Assembly: GCA_040954595.2 (NCBI GenBank)
Contig: CM082587.2
Span: forward strand, 8,122,001-8,186,000
Direction of reading: 5' to 3'
From: Balanoglossus misakiensis
Lineage: Eukaryota; Hemichordata
Length of the DNA: 64,000 bases
Shown here: in pieces, positions 11,650-22,586 of the stretch
How the letters are laid out: the number at the start of each line of letters is the position of its first letter
Position numbering within the stretch: the stretch's first letter is position 1
Made by a program: the position numbers and the translations under genes
Notes under the pieces: generated by a model
Told to the model about the DNA's origin: nothing
Database searches by the model: none
What the model saw: only the letters and a program-made list of their open reading frames with translations

Positions 11650-11731
11650 GGTAGCGTGGCCGAGCGGTCTAAGGCGCTGGTTTTAGGCACCAGTCATTTC
11701 GATGGCGTGGGTTCGAATCCCACCGCTGCCA
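11650..11731 (+). tRNA. tRNA-Leu(UAG): tRNA-Leu, anticodon UAG
   Basis: 82 nt. The acceptor stem GGTAGCG pairs with CGCTGCC (one G-U type pair) with discriminator A. The anticodon stem CTGGT/ACCAG closes the loop TTTAGGC, giving anticodon TAG (reads CUA). The extended variable arm typical of class II tRNA-Leu is present. The A box TGGCCGAGCGG (11657-11667) and B box GGTTCGAATCC (11710-11720) fit a Pol III internal promoter. There is no intron and no encoded CCA. A T5 run at about 11734-11738 is a good Pol III terminator. Confidence 0.97.
11657..11667 (+). promoter_or_regulatory. Pol III A box of tRNA-Leu
   Basis: TGGCCGAGCGG fits the TRGYNNARNNG consensus and overlaps the D arm. The matching B box is at 11710-11720. 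Confidence 0.9.
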
Positions 11732-11733
11732 GA

Positions 11734-11738
11734 TTTTT
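11734..11738 (+). terminator. Pol III oligo-T terminator of tRNA-Leu
   Basis: TTTTT three bases after the discriminator base, the usual distance and form for RNA polymerase III termination. Confidence 0.8.
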
Positions 11739-12211
11739 ATTCTTGCAAAGAAAATAGTTTTTGCGAATCGCCAAATATCCTTGCAACTATGTGCGTTTGC
11801 TAGTTGGAAAGCTGAGTAGTCACTGACCATAAAATTTATTTTTTAAAACCCCTAACTCTCAGTGACTACATGATTATTAAAATTGATAGAAATTAATCGT
11901 TGGTGTTCCGTGTGAATTTGTTGCTTACATTTATCCGTGACTTTTATACCATATAAATATTAAAATATGTGCTCCAATTGCATGAATTACAAAAAATGTA
12001 ATTTCAAATGTAAGGCCTACACCAAGTGGACCGAAACCCGCAAAATGCAAACTATAAAGAAGTAGACTGTTCGTTTCATGCACCATAGGATTTAATTAAA
12101 AATTTAATTTCTGCTTTGTCGTCAGCATGCTTTCATTTAATAATTAATAAGTGTGCCCATTTCGTTTAATATTCTTTACCTTTGCAACTGCACACACACG
12201 TATTGATAGCG

Positions 12212-14218
12212 ATGAAGAAACGAGGTGGCCAGTTCCCTTTTCGGGGTTTGATCATTCTCCTTACGGTCATGGCTGTGACTTTACAACAGTCAGGTAAGAC
12301 TGTATTTTTTTTTTACAATTACGACATAACCGTTTCGGACTGCACTGCCAGGTTTATTTCAGGACGCTGCCCCTCCTTGTGACATGCGTGTTTGTTACAC
12401 TCAGCCTTCGTAGTCTTTCTAGTCTAATGTAGTTTGTAGTCTGGGTGTTATAATGGATACAGCCTGTACCGTGTTATACCGGTAAGGTCAACCTCGCGTG
12501 CTCTGCATACGACTGGTCAAATTCGGAATATTAATGTCGTTTAATAGTACACCACCGACAAACGTGTTCACTCTTTCATTTTTGTATCGTTCCAGTAACA
12601 GTTTACGTGTAACGTGTGTGTCAACACGCATTTGAAAATTACACAAATTGCCGACAGCTCAAAACGCTGCGGCCCGTCTTGTCACCTAAAAGACCAACAG
12701 GAGCACATAACTATCTGTTCACGTTGGCTTACTGTCCAAAAGCGGGTAGAGTTTCGAATATTATTTTCTTGACGTTCCAAATTCGTTTAGTGGCCATGAC
12801 ACGTATCTTGTTGTCTAAAAATAAATTACAATACTGACTGTACACGTTTGCGTCCTCTTGCCACAGCTCATTAGTATAATTACATTCGCATATCGGAACA
12901 ACACCGTTGTCGATAAGTGTTTCCCGCTTGTGGAATGCCTTGACTTCGTATTTGCGGGCCATTAAGATATTTTTGTCATTTTATAATTCAGTTGGAAACG
13001 TTAAACACACGTTTACTGCAGTCTTTTGTAGTTATTGTTAAGTATCGTAGCCCTAACGCGCCACCCACACGCCAGCCCAACACACACAAATATATATTTC
13101 ATGAAGCCCGGAAGGTAATCCCAAGTGCACAGCATACACACCTTAGTTGTACAATGATCATGTGCCAGGTAAGACTGACAGATTAAGCCTTGTGTGGGCG
13201 CTCCGGCTCGCCACCTAAGACCCTGGCGTGTACCGTCAAAAGGAAAATCATCAATTTCATAATGTTTCTGTCGTGTAGTTTATGCGTTACACACAAGACA
13301 AGTTCCTGAAAGGGACTAAGTCTCTCTCTCGCTGCCCTTTTTCCATTAGTTATGTTTGATAAATGAAACCGTTTATGCTATTCTACTACTGGATATGTAG
13401 TGAATCAACGTTCAACCACACACACCTTCCATCCAACCTGTAGACACGAGAGTGAAAAACTCGCCAAAATGAATAATCGGTGTTACCGTTTATTCATTTT
13501 GGCAAGATTTTGACTGAGTCTCTCGCATCCTACAAACGGGATAGAAGTTGATTGTGGTCGAGTGTTGATTCACCATATATCCACATGTAGAATAACATAA
13601 ACGGTGTCTTGTATTGTCCCTTTAAAATTTTCATCGCAGGCTCGGTGACACTCATCCACATCAGCAGTTCTCAGAACTACTCATTGGCACAGGCGTTGTG
13701 CAATCGTCTTGGTTTGCGCATGACCAAAGACGACAGTGAGCAAAAACACCGAGCCATACTGGACGCTCTTGAAGAGCAACAGCAATCTGATTTCAATTTT
13801 TGGATAGACGCTCGCTTAACACCGGACAGAAGCGAAGTAAAGACCAGCGATGGTGAGGTGTTATCGTACACACCTTTTGCGCCCAAATTTCCTAAAAATG
13901 TGGGTGATTGCATATACATGATGTGAGTATGATACAAATCTGATTACTTCAGTCTTTTATAGACAGTAATATATGATATTCAGTGCAGCCAATTTGTGAC
14001 TGAAATCATAACCAAGAAATGGATCATATGTTCTCCTAAAAGCATCCATTTGCGAAATAACTATAGTGGAGCGCCAGATAAGTATGTAAGAAGATAGCCT
14101 AGCTAATTGTGTTTTTGACCGAAAGCAGGTTTTGCCGACACTCTGGATGTGTGTTGGGCTGCGGAGCAGTGATGTGCTTTGATGCAATTCTTTATAATCC
14201 ATACGTTGTACATTGCCT

Positions 14219-14312
<94 letters not shown>

Positions 14313-15834
14313 TAGAAAAGGCGCATGGAAGGACCGTGATTGCGCTGAAACAAGAAACGTATTGTGTGAAAACGCAAGTAAGTGGGACTATATTTTAATA
14401 TCTCGCGTGCGAAGCCCACCTCGCGTCCAAGCATATCATCAATCCATTATTTATGTTCCAATAAAAACAATTAATCAAAACAACAACAGGCTGAGCAACA
14501 ACAACGAAACCAGGACAAATCAAACTGCACACATAACTGACCTGAGATGGGCATACCAGAGGCTGATTCACAAAGACTATTGACAAACGGAATCCAAGAG
14601 CCATCTTCCAAGAACTAAAAACTGATAAGAAATTAAAACACAAATTTGTCAGTTAACTATTTGAATGAATTTAAATCCGACCAAACACAGAACACGCTAT
14701 GAGTCACTGTCGGTACCAGACACACGCAGGCGCTCTGAGACTCAGCAGACACTGTACAGTTACGAAAACGTAGCCTAGCGTACGACAGAACGTCACTAGA
14801 TAACGACAGTGGGGTATAAATAATGACGTTTACATCTTCACAGCTTCTGAAGAAATTTTTGCTTTGGCTCGGAGGAACATGACGGAGGCATCCAAAGTCT
14901 GTGAAACATTTGGTCTGCGCTTGGTAAGAGACGTCAATAAAGAGATTCACCGCCAGTTACGCGATTACGTTCGCTCTAAGACAGACGTCCGTTCTTGGAT
15001 CGATGCGAAGATCACGTCCGGGAACAAAGTAGAAACAAGCGATGGTATGGCGCTGACGTATAAACCGTTTGCTACTAATGAGACAATTGCTGATGGACTA
15101 TGCATCTACATAACGTGAGTACATAGAAATTTTACGTATGAAAGATTGAAAGAAATTCTGGCCAATTGACCACACCTAACAGTGTTAATCCCAATGTGCC
15201 CCCCCCCCCGCTAGCCAATAAAAGTATCAGGAACTAATTGGATTGAATTTAATTGAGTAATCATTTCCTTAATCGTCGACGTTAATTTTATACTACATCG
15301 TATTAAATTAAATCCAATTTGTCTTACAGAACCATGAAGGACGCATATTGGCAAACCACAACGTGTAACTTCACCACTCGTTATATATGTGAAGGTAATC
15401 ACTGCAACATATTGTCAATATGTTCAACTAGCGGTACCCGTTTTTGGTTAAGAACCATTTTACTGTTGAACAACACCTGACCTTTTGTGAATATGTAAGC
15501 CTCGGACAGAAATAAAGTTGACATCATAATAATTGTATTTTCTTATTTTATTCCGGCAAGGCGAGGGGGATATCATAGCTCTGCGAGAACGGTTGGTCCA
15601 AATAAATACTAGTATGGCGGCGATTAACGAACCCTCTTCAGTAAGTGAGAAGTAAAACATTTCCCCCTCCCATTATGCTTATGTGATTTCATGACATGTC
15701 TACATCCATCCATTCTTCAATGATTTGTTTTACTCTCTGTGCTTGTTAAGATTTTGACTCAATTGCAATTTTTTTCCGAACCTTCTGTTTTATCAGTTTC
15801 ACTGTCCTTGCGTGCGTACCAGCATGCAAGCATG

Positions 15835-15865
<31 letters not shown>

Positions 15866-18800
15866 ATGTCTGTCTGTCTGTCTGTCTGTCTCTCTGTCTG
15901 TCTGTCTTTCTATCTGATCGTCGGCCTCTCAGCCTTTTCCGCCTGTGTGCGTTTATATACTAGTATTATGCAAACACTTTAAATTTTTTGTTGTCATTGA
16001 TGTACGAAAAGTTAGGTAGGGTGATGTAATTACTATACACATCAATCATTCACGATATTTTAATAATAAAATCGTCGAAGTTAAATCTCAGTGATAATAT
16101 AAAATTACTGTAGAACTAATTGTTCTATGACCATACCCGTGAGCTTATAATCTATAAAATGTGCCCCAACATCAGACAAGTGAAATTAAATTCCAGTGAA
16201 AATGGATGCTTTTAAAGTATTTGTATACTTAGAAATGTGGCACAAGAAATAAATCAAATATTTGAAACGGAGGCAACTACATTGTATTGTCCATTCTTTG
16301 AATTACCTTACTAAAACAATATGCCTGTTTTTCCTTGACATTTATGTCCCCAGAAAATCGATGTCATCAACGAATTATTCAACTTTACTGAGAAACTCTC
16401 GGAGAAAGATGTCTCCCTAGAAGACAGCGTGGCTCTGAGCCAAGGTTAGTAATTTGGAGATACTACTTCAATGTGAGACTGGGAAGATTTGTAATAGGCA
16501 TATAGAAACAATACATGTGATTGTTTACAATCACGCATAGAAGATGTTATACCCATTTTCTAAGAAAACATAAACATAGATCTAGAAGCAGACGTCGAAG
16601 TGTGTCAAGACATTAAATTTACGTAGCTCGTTTCGCTTATCATGTGTTATTATAGCCCTATTAAAAAACCAAACACATTATAGATCAAAATAATGTTTTC
16701 CACTGATTCTATTTCGTCAAGATTTTCGTTAATTTTTGAAACAGAAATGACAATATTTCCAGAAATGATATCATATGAATGGAGATATCTTGCCTTAGAA
16801 ATATTCTTTTTATTGATCCAGTCGTTATTATTTATTTCAGATGTCTTCAATGTAATGCAGATTGTGCTTGATGCCAGTGTGCCGATAAATGACACTTTGA
16901 TAACGATCGACGGGGTAGTGGACTTGACTGCGCAAATCGAGCAAATAGCCGATAATCTGGCGATGTTTATGCTCACCAAGGCCGGTGAAAATGACACAAT
17001 TGTTGTGGAAACCAATTCGGTAATGTTGCATCTTCGGAGGAGCTCCCTGCAAAACCTCTGCAATACCACTATCATGGTCGGTGACGTCAGCGGCTTTGTT
17101 CTTCCGCCGGCGGAGATTCTGTTTCCAAATTTGCCAATGGACGCGGTAATAAACAGAATGGTGAGATGTGTTAAATCACCCCCCCCCCTTCTCTACCTCT
17201 ATCTCCCCCTGTCCTTCTCCCCCTCATTCCTCCGTGTCTATCTCTCTCGCCTTCCTTCATCTCCCCTTCTTTCTCTCTTCAATCTCTCTCCTGTATGTCG
17301 CTTTCAGATTGATCTCTGCAGAACTATAACAACAAGCGGTTATAATGTGACCTCGATCACATGTGCTATGCATTCTCCTTTCAGGTATTTCGGTTTAGAG
17401 GCAATCCTCGTCGACAGACAAATATCATGGCGCACCGCTTCACAACTGACATATTGGCCATGTGGTACAAAGACGACGCCGGCAAAGAGATCCGAGGTAT
17501 ACACAATGACGTCACTAGTATGTGTATCATGATAGTCTGTGTAGTAGCACACATTGTCTGCGTTGCACTAAGTGAATTCTTATAAATGCGGCACTGTATT
17601 CTTCATTTCAGCACAAAATGTCACTCAAGACATTGGTATATGGCTTGGAAATTATCAAGAGGCACTGAATGAAACGGTTTTGGCAGGAGTCTATATTGAA
17701 TCAGAAGGTGTAACTCATTATAGCTGTGCCGTTCAGGTGAGGATTTATACCCAAAAGCTTAGACTAACCCACTAGTCGCTTGGTGATTTTTAAATCTCAA
17801 TAGCTTTTGCGTTTTCGGTGTTTTTTTGTCTTAATAAACAATTGCAATATTTTTTGCGTGCATGCTTGCCTTGAGCGTGTTTTTTTGGTAGTGAGGTGAG
17901 TTTCGAATTTGGGACTGAGCTTGTGGTTTCGGGTAGCGTCGACCAAGCGTCTATGGGCCTACGCGTTCCCTGCACATAATGAAACCCATAGACTTGGAGC
18001 AAGTCTACCCAAAGCTGTCCATATAACGTACCTCCAATCCTGCCCACCCGCTAATCTCTTCATAAATACCATTCTGTCACAAGTGAACAAACGAATGGCA
18101 AAAGATATTGACTTTTATAAATAATACGAGAAAAAAAACACCTTAAAATTTATCTTTAGAGTGAATCAGATAGGTCATTAAAATTTTACCAAGACTCGGA
18201 TCGCTTGTCGCCAGAAGCAAAAATGCGTATCATGTATCGAGTAGGGCTTGAAGAAAGAAAACTATGAGCTTATAATGTAATCAGTGCATCATTTGAACTT
18301 ATATTTGGTTCAGATATAAATTGACCGAACTAGCCAGTCATGCAGCCGCCTAACCAATCCTTAAAAGTGGCCTCGCGAAATACAGACTGCTATTTTTCCA
18401 TTCAGGCGTTCACCAAGTACCATGCACTCCAGATCAGTTTGGAAGGATCAGCGACTGTCTATGAAAACACGACGGCCTCTGTGTCATCTGAAATGCTTGG
18501 CGACGCCAGGACTGTAGCTGACGGTGGTTTTCACTTTACAAGAGAGTTACTGTTTGATGGGACTGTTGCAAGTATATTCCTACCCGAAGAAAATGTCACC
18601 AAAACTGGAAATATTTACTTGACGTTCGACCTGGAGTACAGTATGTACCAGTGTGTTATACTCGTATAACTATACATGTTGTAAAACAGAACAAAAGCAC
18701 GTCATGAGGGTCGTTGTTGGGTTGAACCACTCGGTAGATTCTACCTTGGGGTAGATGGTAAAAAGAACTGTTCTACTACTACTTTGACAACTGCATTATA

Positions 18801-21042
18801 TTCAGCCAAAGAAACGACCAAAGATTCCCAATAGTTTCTTTCCAGTATCCCCAGTTTTCGACGTATTTCCAAAATTATATGGTCCTAGAACACCCGTACA
18901 TTTCTCGTTAGGGGTGTCACTACGTGCAAATTTCTAATGGAAAACGTTGTTATTCAAAAATATATTTCATCCGAATATGGCAATAAGCATTTCGTTGTGA
19001 AATGATACCAGGGCTATTAAATGTAAACAAGCACTAAAATGTACTGCAGAAAGTGCTATCAGGCGTATATGTACACAGTCTGAATATACACTGTATGTCT
19101 ATTGTGCCGTGTGCGTAGGTACCCCGTTCAGAATAAACCGTTTCTTTTAAATTTAAGATGGGTCCCTAGGATCTTTTTGCCCGTTGCTATGGGCCTTTAT
19201 AGGACATTACACCCCGATTTGGACTAAGCCGTTTTCAGAGTCTAACAAGGGGCTGGTAACTAGTTAAAAATACGCACGATTGTGAGCGCGCGCCCCCTGA
19301 CGCCATTGATATGCAAATTAGTTAGGTCAAATTTCAAAAGCCTAAGGCTTTTTATTCCGTGACCTCAAAAACGAACTTGATACGTATTCATTAGTTGCTT
19401 GAACCAGGGAAGATCGTGACGGATTTTGTTTTCGAATATTATCGTTGTATCCTACGATTTCAGCATACCCGTACCACACCTGAAAAAGTCATCGATTTTG
19501 GGTGTTTTTGGACGCACTCTTCCACTGGTATCGCTTCTTAGCACGACGAAAACCGAAAAAACGATCCGTCACACTATGCGGAAGTGCGTTCTCAACAAGC
19601 AGGTCAAATTTGGCTGGCCTACGTCGCCTGTGAAAAAAGCCTTAGGGATTTTCGTGAACGGTACAAAATCTCTGTGTACAAAACATTGGATTTTTAGCGT
19701 TCGATCCAGTTACTGTGGTTACAGGACGCGCACGCTATCGCTGACCGCTGCTTTGCCGTATTAGCGTGGCGGCCTATGGCCGGGCGGTAGCTGCCGTAAA
19801 CATACTCGGACAGGGGGTGTGCACACAATCGTGTGTATTTTTAACTAGTTACAAGCCCCTTGTCGGACGTTCATAACGGTTTCGATCAAAATTGAGTGTA
19901 GTGTCCTATAAAGGCCCATAGCAACGAGCAAAAAGATCCTAGGGACCCATCTTAAACGTTGTTTCTTAAACACTATAAATGGCACATCCCGGTGTTCCAC
20001 TCCTATATGACTGTGTACTAAACCTGTAGTTCATATATTCTTATATTTTGCAAAGTTAATGGCGAAATCTAAAACTATAAATATCTGCATATTACGTCAT
20101 CGACGACTTCGTTCGCACATTACACAGAAGTAACGTGATTCATACACCTCTTATTAATTAACAGATCATGGGGTTATTTTCAAAGTGGCGACGACTCAAC
20201 ACAGGTGCAGTTATTCAGTCACACACGCAGACTCATGGGAGAGCGACGGGTGTAAGGTAAGCCGTCTCAAAAGCGATGTTTAAGGTAAAATTTAAAGGTG
20301 GGATGTGAGGGCCGACATGTTTAAGGTAGTATGCGCCTCGTAAATTAAAGTATTAAACTTCTTCTTTTGCTAGAGGCAACTTGAGAGCATTCTCTTGTAA
20401 ATTATACAAAAATAAAAATGAGGGTTCACCGTGCAACATTTGGAAAGAAAGATCGAACTTGTGTCAAATAATCACATATTTGAAATTCAAAATGGCCACC
20501 AATCTCTGTGTTTTGTCTATGAATAAAATTTGAAGAAGCGTTTTTCGTGTGGACAAGACGGTGAACGCAATGTTTTACCGGTATGCAAGATTCAAATTCA
20601 TGTTGATTGTTACGGAAGACAACACCCACTTTTGATAATTCTCTCAACTTCCTCCGAAGGGAAACGCGCTGTTGATTGTTGCCGCTGATTTTTGTAACGA
20701 TGTTTCACGTGATAGGTAGGCCCTATTCATACAAGACACAAACGAACCAAGTTTTGACCAAAATCGATAAATGTTGGTATTGAATAGACCAATTAACATG
20801 TTGAGGAATGTAAATATGATTGACTGTCCATTGACGTAATAAATAGTATGTCGTTGTGGGTGGGTGAGGGGGGGGGGTCGTTGACACAGAGAAGTCCCCA
20901 TCGACAAAATTATCGCTCTTGACAACAACGTGATTTTGACATTATTTCTTTGCAGGTATCCCCCAAATCCAACATGAGCTCCACTCTGTGTCTGTGCAAC
21001 CATCTTACCACATTCACAGCCATGGTATACGGGCTCTTCTAG
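12212..21042 (+). CDS. C-type-lectin-like / GAIN-GPS ectodomain protein ending after the GPS motif
   Basis: Thirteen exons: 12212-12293, 13640-13922, 14316-14377, 14844-15114, 15330-15394, 15561-15640, 16354-16444, 16841-17160, 17385-17496, 17612-17736, 18406-18640, 20165-20256, 20956-21042. Joined, they give 1905 nt in one frame (634 residues). In order: signal peptide (MKKRGGQFPFRGLIILLTVM...), CTLD1 (exons 2-3) and CTLD2 (exons 4-5) with matching 1-2/2-1 phases, a helical linker, a GAIN-like region rich in N-glycosylation sites (GDVSGFVLPPAEIL, IGIWLGNY), and a GPS motif with paired cysteines, Trp and the cleavage tripeptide HLT in CLCNHLTTFTAM. The CTLDs lack the EPN/QPD and WND calcium-sugar motifs. 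The closest architectures known are PKD1-like (PKD1L2/L3) proteins and adhesion GPCRs, which continue into membrane helices; here a TAG follows 11 residues after HL. AATAAA at 21386 supports a 3' end nearby. The alternative is a donor at ATG/GTATAC (21025) leading to unseen exons. Confidence 0.8.
13309..13625. mobile_element. MITE-like element A, copy 2 (~317 bp)
   Basis: Same family as 6749-7093: AAAGGGACTAAGTCTCTC at the left, TTGTCCCTTTAA at the right, with shared internal blocks including 'ctacatgtggatatat' in the inverted arm. It ends about 14 bp before the acceptor of exon 2 in the lectin/GPS gene, so element sequence contributes to the 3' end of that intron. Confidence 0.8.
14218..14315 (+). 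repeat. (TTTA)n microsatellite forming a splice acceptor tract
   Basis: About 95 bp of TTTA repeat runs directly into the acceptor 'tttatag' of exon 3 of the lectin/GPS gene, so the simple repeat serves as its pyrimidine-rich tract. One TTA interruption occurs near 14251. Confidence 0.9.
15837..15913 (+). repeat. (CTGT)n microsatellite
   Basis: Imperfect CTGT repeat in intron 6 of the lectin/GPS gene. No coding value. Confidence 0.9.
19150..19959. mobile_element. Foldback element (~810 bp) in intron 11 of the lectin/GPS gene
   Basis: The left arm (19150-19291) and right arm (19815-19959) are imperfect reverse complements. Shared blocks include AAGATGGGTCCCTAGGATC, 'ctatgggcctttataggac' and 'taactagttaaaaata'. 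The ~520-bp centre is GC-richer and has no recognisable transposase; the open frame at 19426-19764 shows no domain. It is a non-autonomous DNA element or MITE. Confidence 0.85.
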
Positions 21043-22223
21043 TGTAGTCTCCAATAGATGACTACAACGATGTTAATTTGATTTGCAAATTTGACAAAAA
21101 AGGCTAACAGGAAACTTAATTGTTAGCTGGTTAACCAATATCATCTACACCACTTTCTTTTTTTATCTTTTATTTAAAAAAACTCTCAGTGTTACATCAA
21201 CAAATCAAAAAAAAGAAACCAACCGAAAACTCACATCATAGATATAATAGCTTCAAAAATTCTTACACTTTCTGGATTATTGCATATTTCCTTGTATACC
21301 TTGTACCTCAATATAAACTCGTATTTTACCAGCACCATTAAAGGCGCTCTGGTTTCACTTAGCCAGTATTTATGTCACTAAACTCAATAAATTTACAATA
21401 TTTTCTTCAGATTTCGAAAGCATATCACTTCTAATGCAATTGAAAATTATATGAGCGCTCTACACAACTTTCTTTGCCTGTGTACGTTTATGTACATTCA
21501 GCAATTTTAAGACGCTAGGCTTCTGTTTTGTAGAAAAAAAGAAAAAAACAGGAACCATGACAACACCGCAAAAATCTTCTAATATTATTGCGATGTATGC
21601 TTCATTTGTATTTTTTCTGTTCCACAAGTTCTTGACGCAAACTATGTCATGTGGTTTGGACTCAGCCAGTCAAAAGTACGGAATAAAGCGTGAGGTGTAA
21701 TAAATTGTTATAAACGGGCGTTGCGGGCGATCGTGGTTCATCAACCATAACTACAGAAATAGCTTTATCAAATATGAATGAAATCTTATAATTAATTGCC
21801 TATATTAATGATATTTACCTTGTTATCTCCGCGGCTTATAGCTATAGTCCTGTCCGTCAAACACAATATAATACTCAGAGCTCACTAGCCTGTGACAAAT
21901 TGTTCCTATGTCGATATGAATAATAAACCCTCAGTCATAATATTAGGACATAGTATATACAGTCATTAAAAGCGATAGTTTGTATGTATGTATGTATGTA
22001 TGTATGTATGTATGTATGTATGTATGTATGTATGTATGTATGTATGTATGTATGTATGTATGTATGTATGTATGTATGTATGTATGTATGTTTCTATGTG
22101 TGTGTCTATGTGTGTGGGGGTTGGGGTTGAGATTGAGTGCGTGCATGCGTGTCTGTCTGCCTATTTCTATGTTTATTTTTCTGTCTGTCTGCCTGTCTGT
22201 TTCTGGTTGAAGCGGTATATTTA
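21043..22223. other. 3' flank of the lectin/GPS gene, including a (TATG)n microsatellite
   Basis: A candidate poly(A) signal AATAAA lies at 21386-21391. (TATG)n covers about 21979-22092, followed by GT- and CTGT-rich sequence to 22200. I saw no exon encoding membrane helices that could extend the GPS protein. Confidence 0.6.
21979..22092 (+). repeat. (TATG)n microsatellite
   Basis: Near-perfect tetranucleotide repeat of about 110 bp in the intergenic region between two convergent genes. Confidence 0.97.
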
Positions 22224-22366
22224 AGCAATAAAACACCCCCAGCCATGGTATAACACGAGATTTTGACCACTTCAAGACATATACGCACGAGCGATAGCGA
22301 GTGCGTATATGGAGTTGAACTGGTCAAAATCGAGTGGTATATCATGGCTGGGGGTGTTTTATTGCT
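22224..22366. mobile_element. Short foldback element (143 bp)
   Basis: Arms of about 52 bp (22224-22275 and 22315-22366) are near-perfect reverse complements, containing 'aaaacacccccagcca' and its complement. The short centre has its own small palindrome. Typical MITE-like hairpin. Confidence 0.85.
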
Positions 22367-22367
22367 A

Positions 22368-22534
22368 TTATATTATGCCAGTATATTGAAACTTTGCATA
22401 AAACATGTTAAAAAGGCATTTTCTTTGACTATGATATATGACTGTGGTATATGGCTTATATATCACCGTCACGTGTCGTGTCTCGACCAATAAAATAGCG
22501 TGTTTTACACCATCAATATACTGGTATAATATAA
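22368..22534. mobile_element. Short foldback element at the edge of the acyl-CoA synthetase duplication
   Basis: Terminal inverted repeats of about 22 bp: 'ttatattatgccagtata' at the left and 'tatactggtataatataa' at the right. The element ends within about 10 bp of the point where similarity between the two synthetase copies stops. Confidence 0.75.
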
Positions 22535-22586
22535 TAATCATTATTAAACGTGATGCCAAAGGATCGGGCAGGTGATCAATTACTTT

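Noticed and set aside
17309-17384. Alternative acceptor at 17308 for exon 9 of the lectin/GPS gene
   Set aside because: Using it adds 76 nt and shifts the frame away from the conserved VFRFRG...WYKDDAGKEI block; the acceptor at 17384 keeps all downstream phases consistent.
19426-19764. 112-codon frame in the core of the intronic foldback element as a transposase
   Set aside because: No DDE, zinc-finger or HTH pattern; it is likely open because of the GC-richer core.
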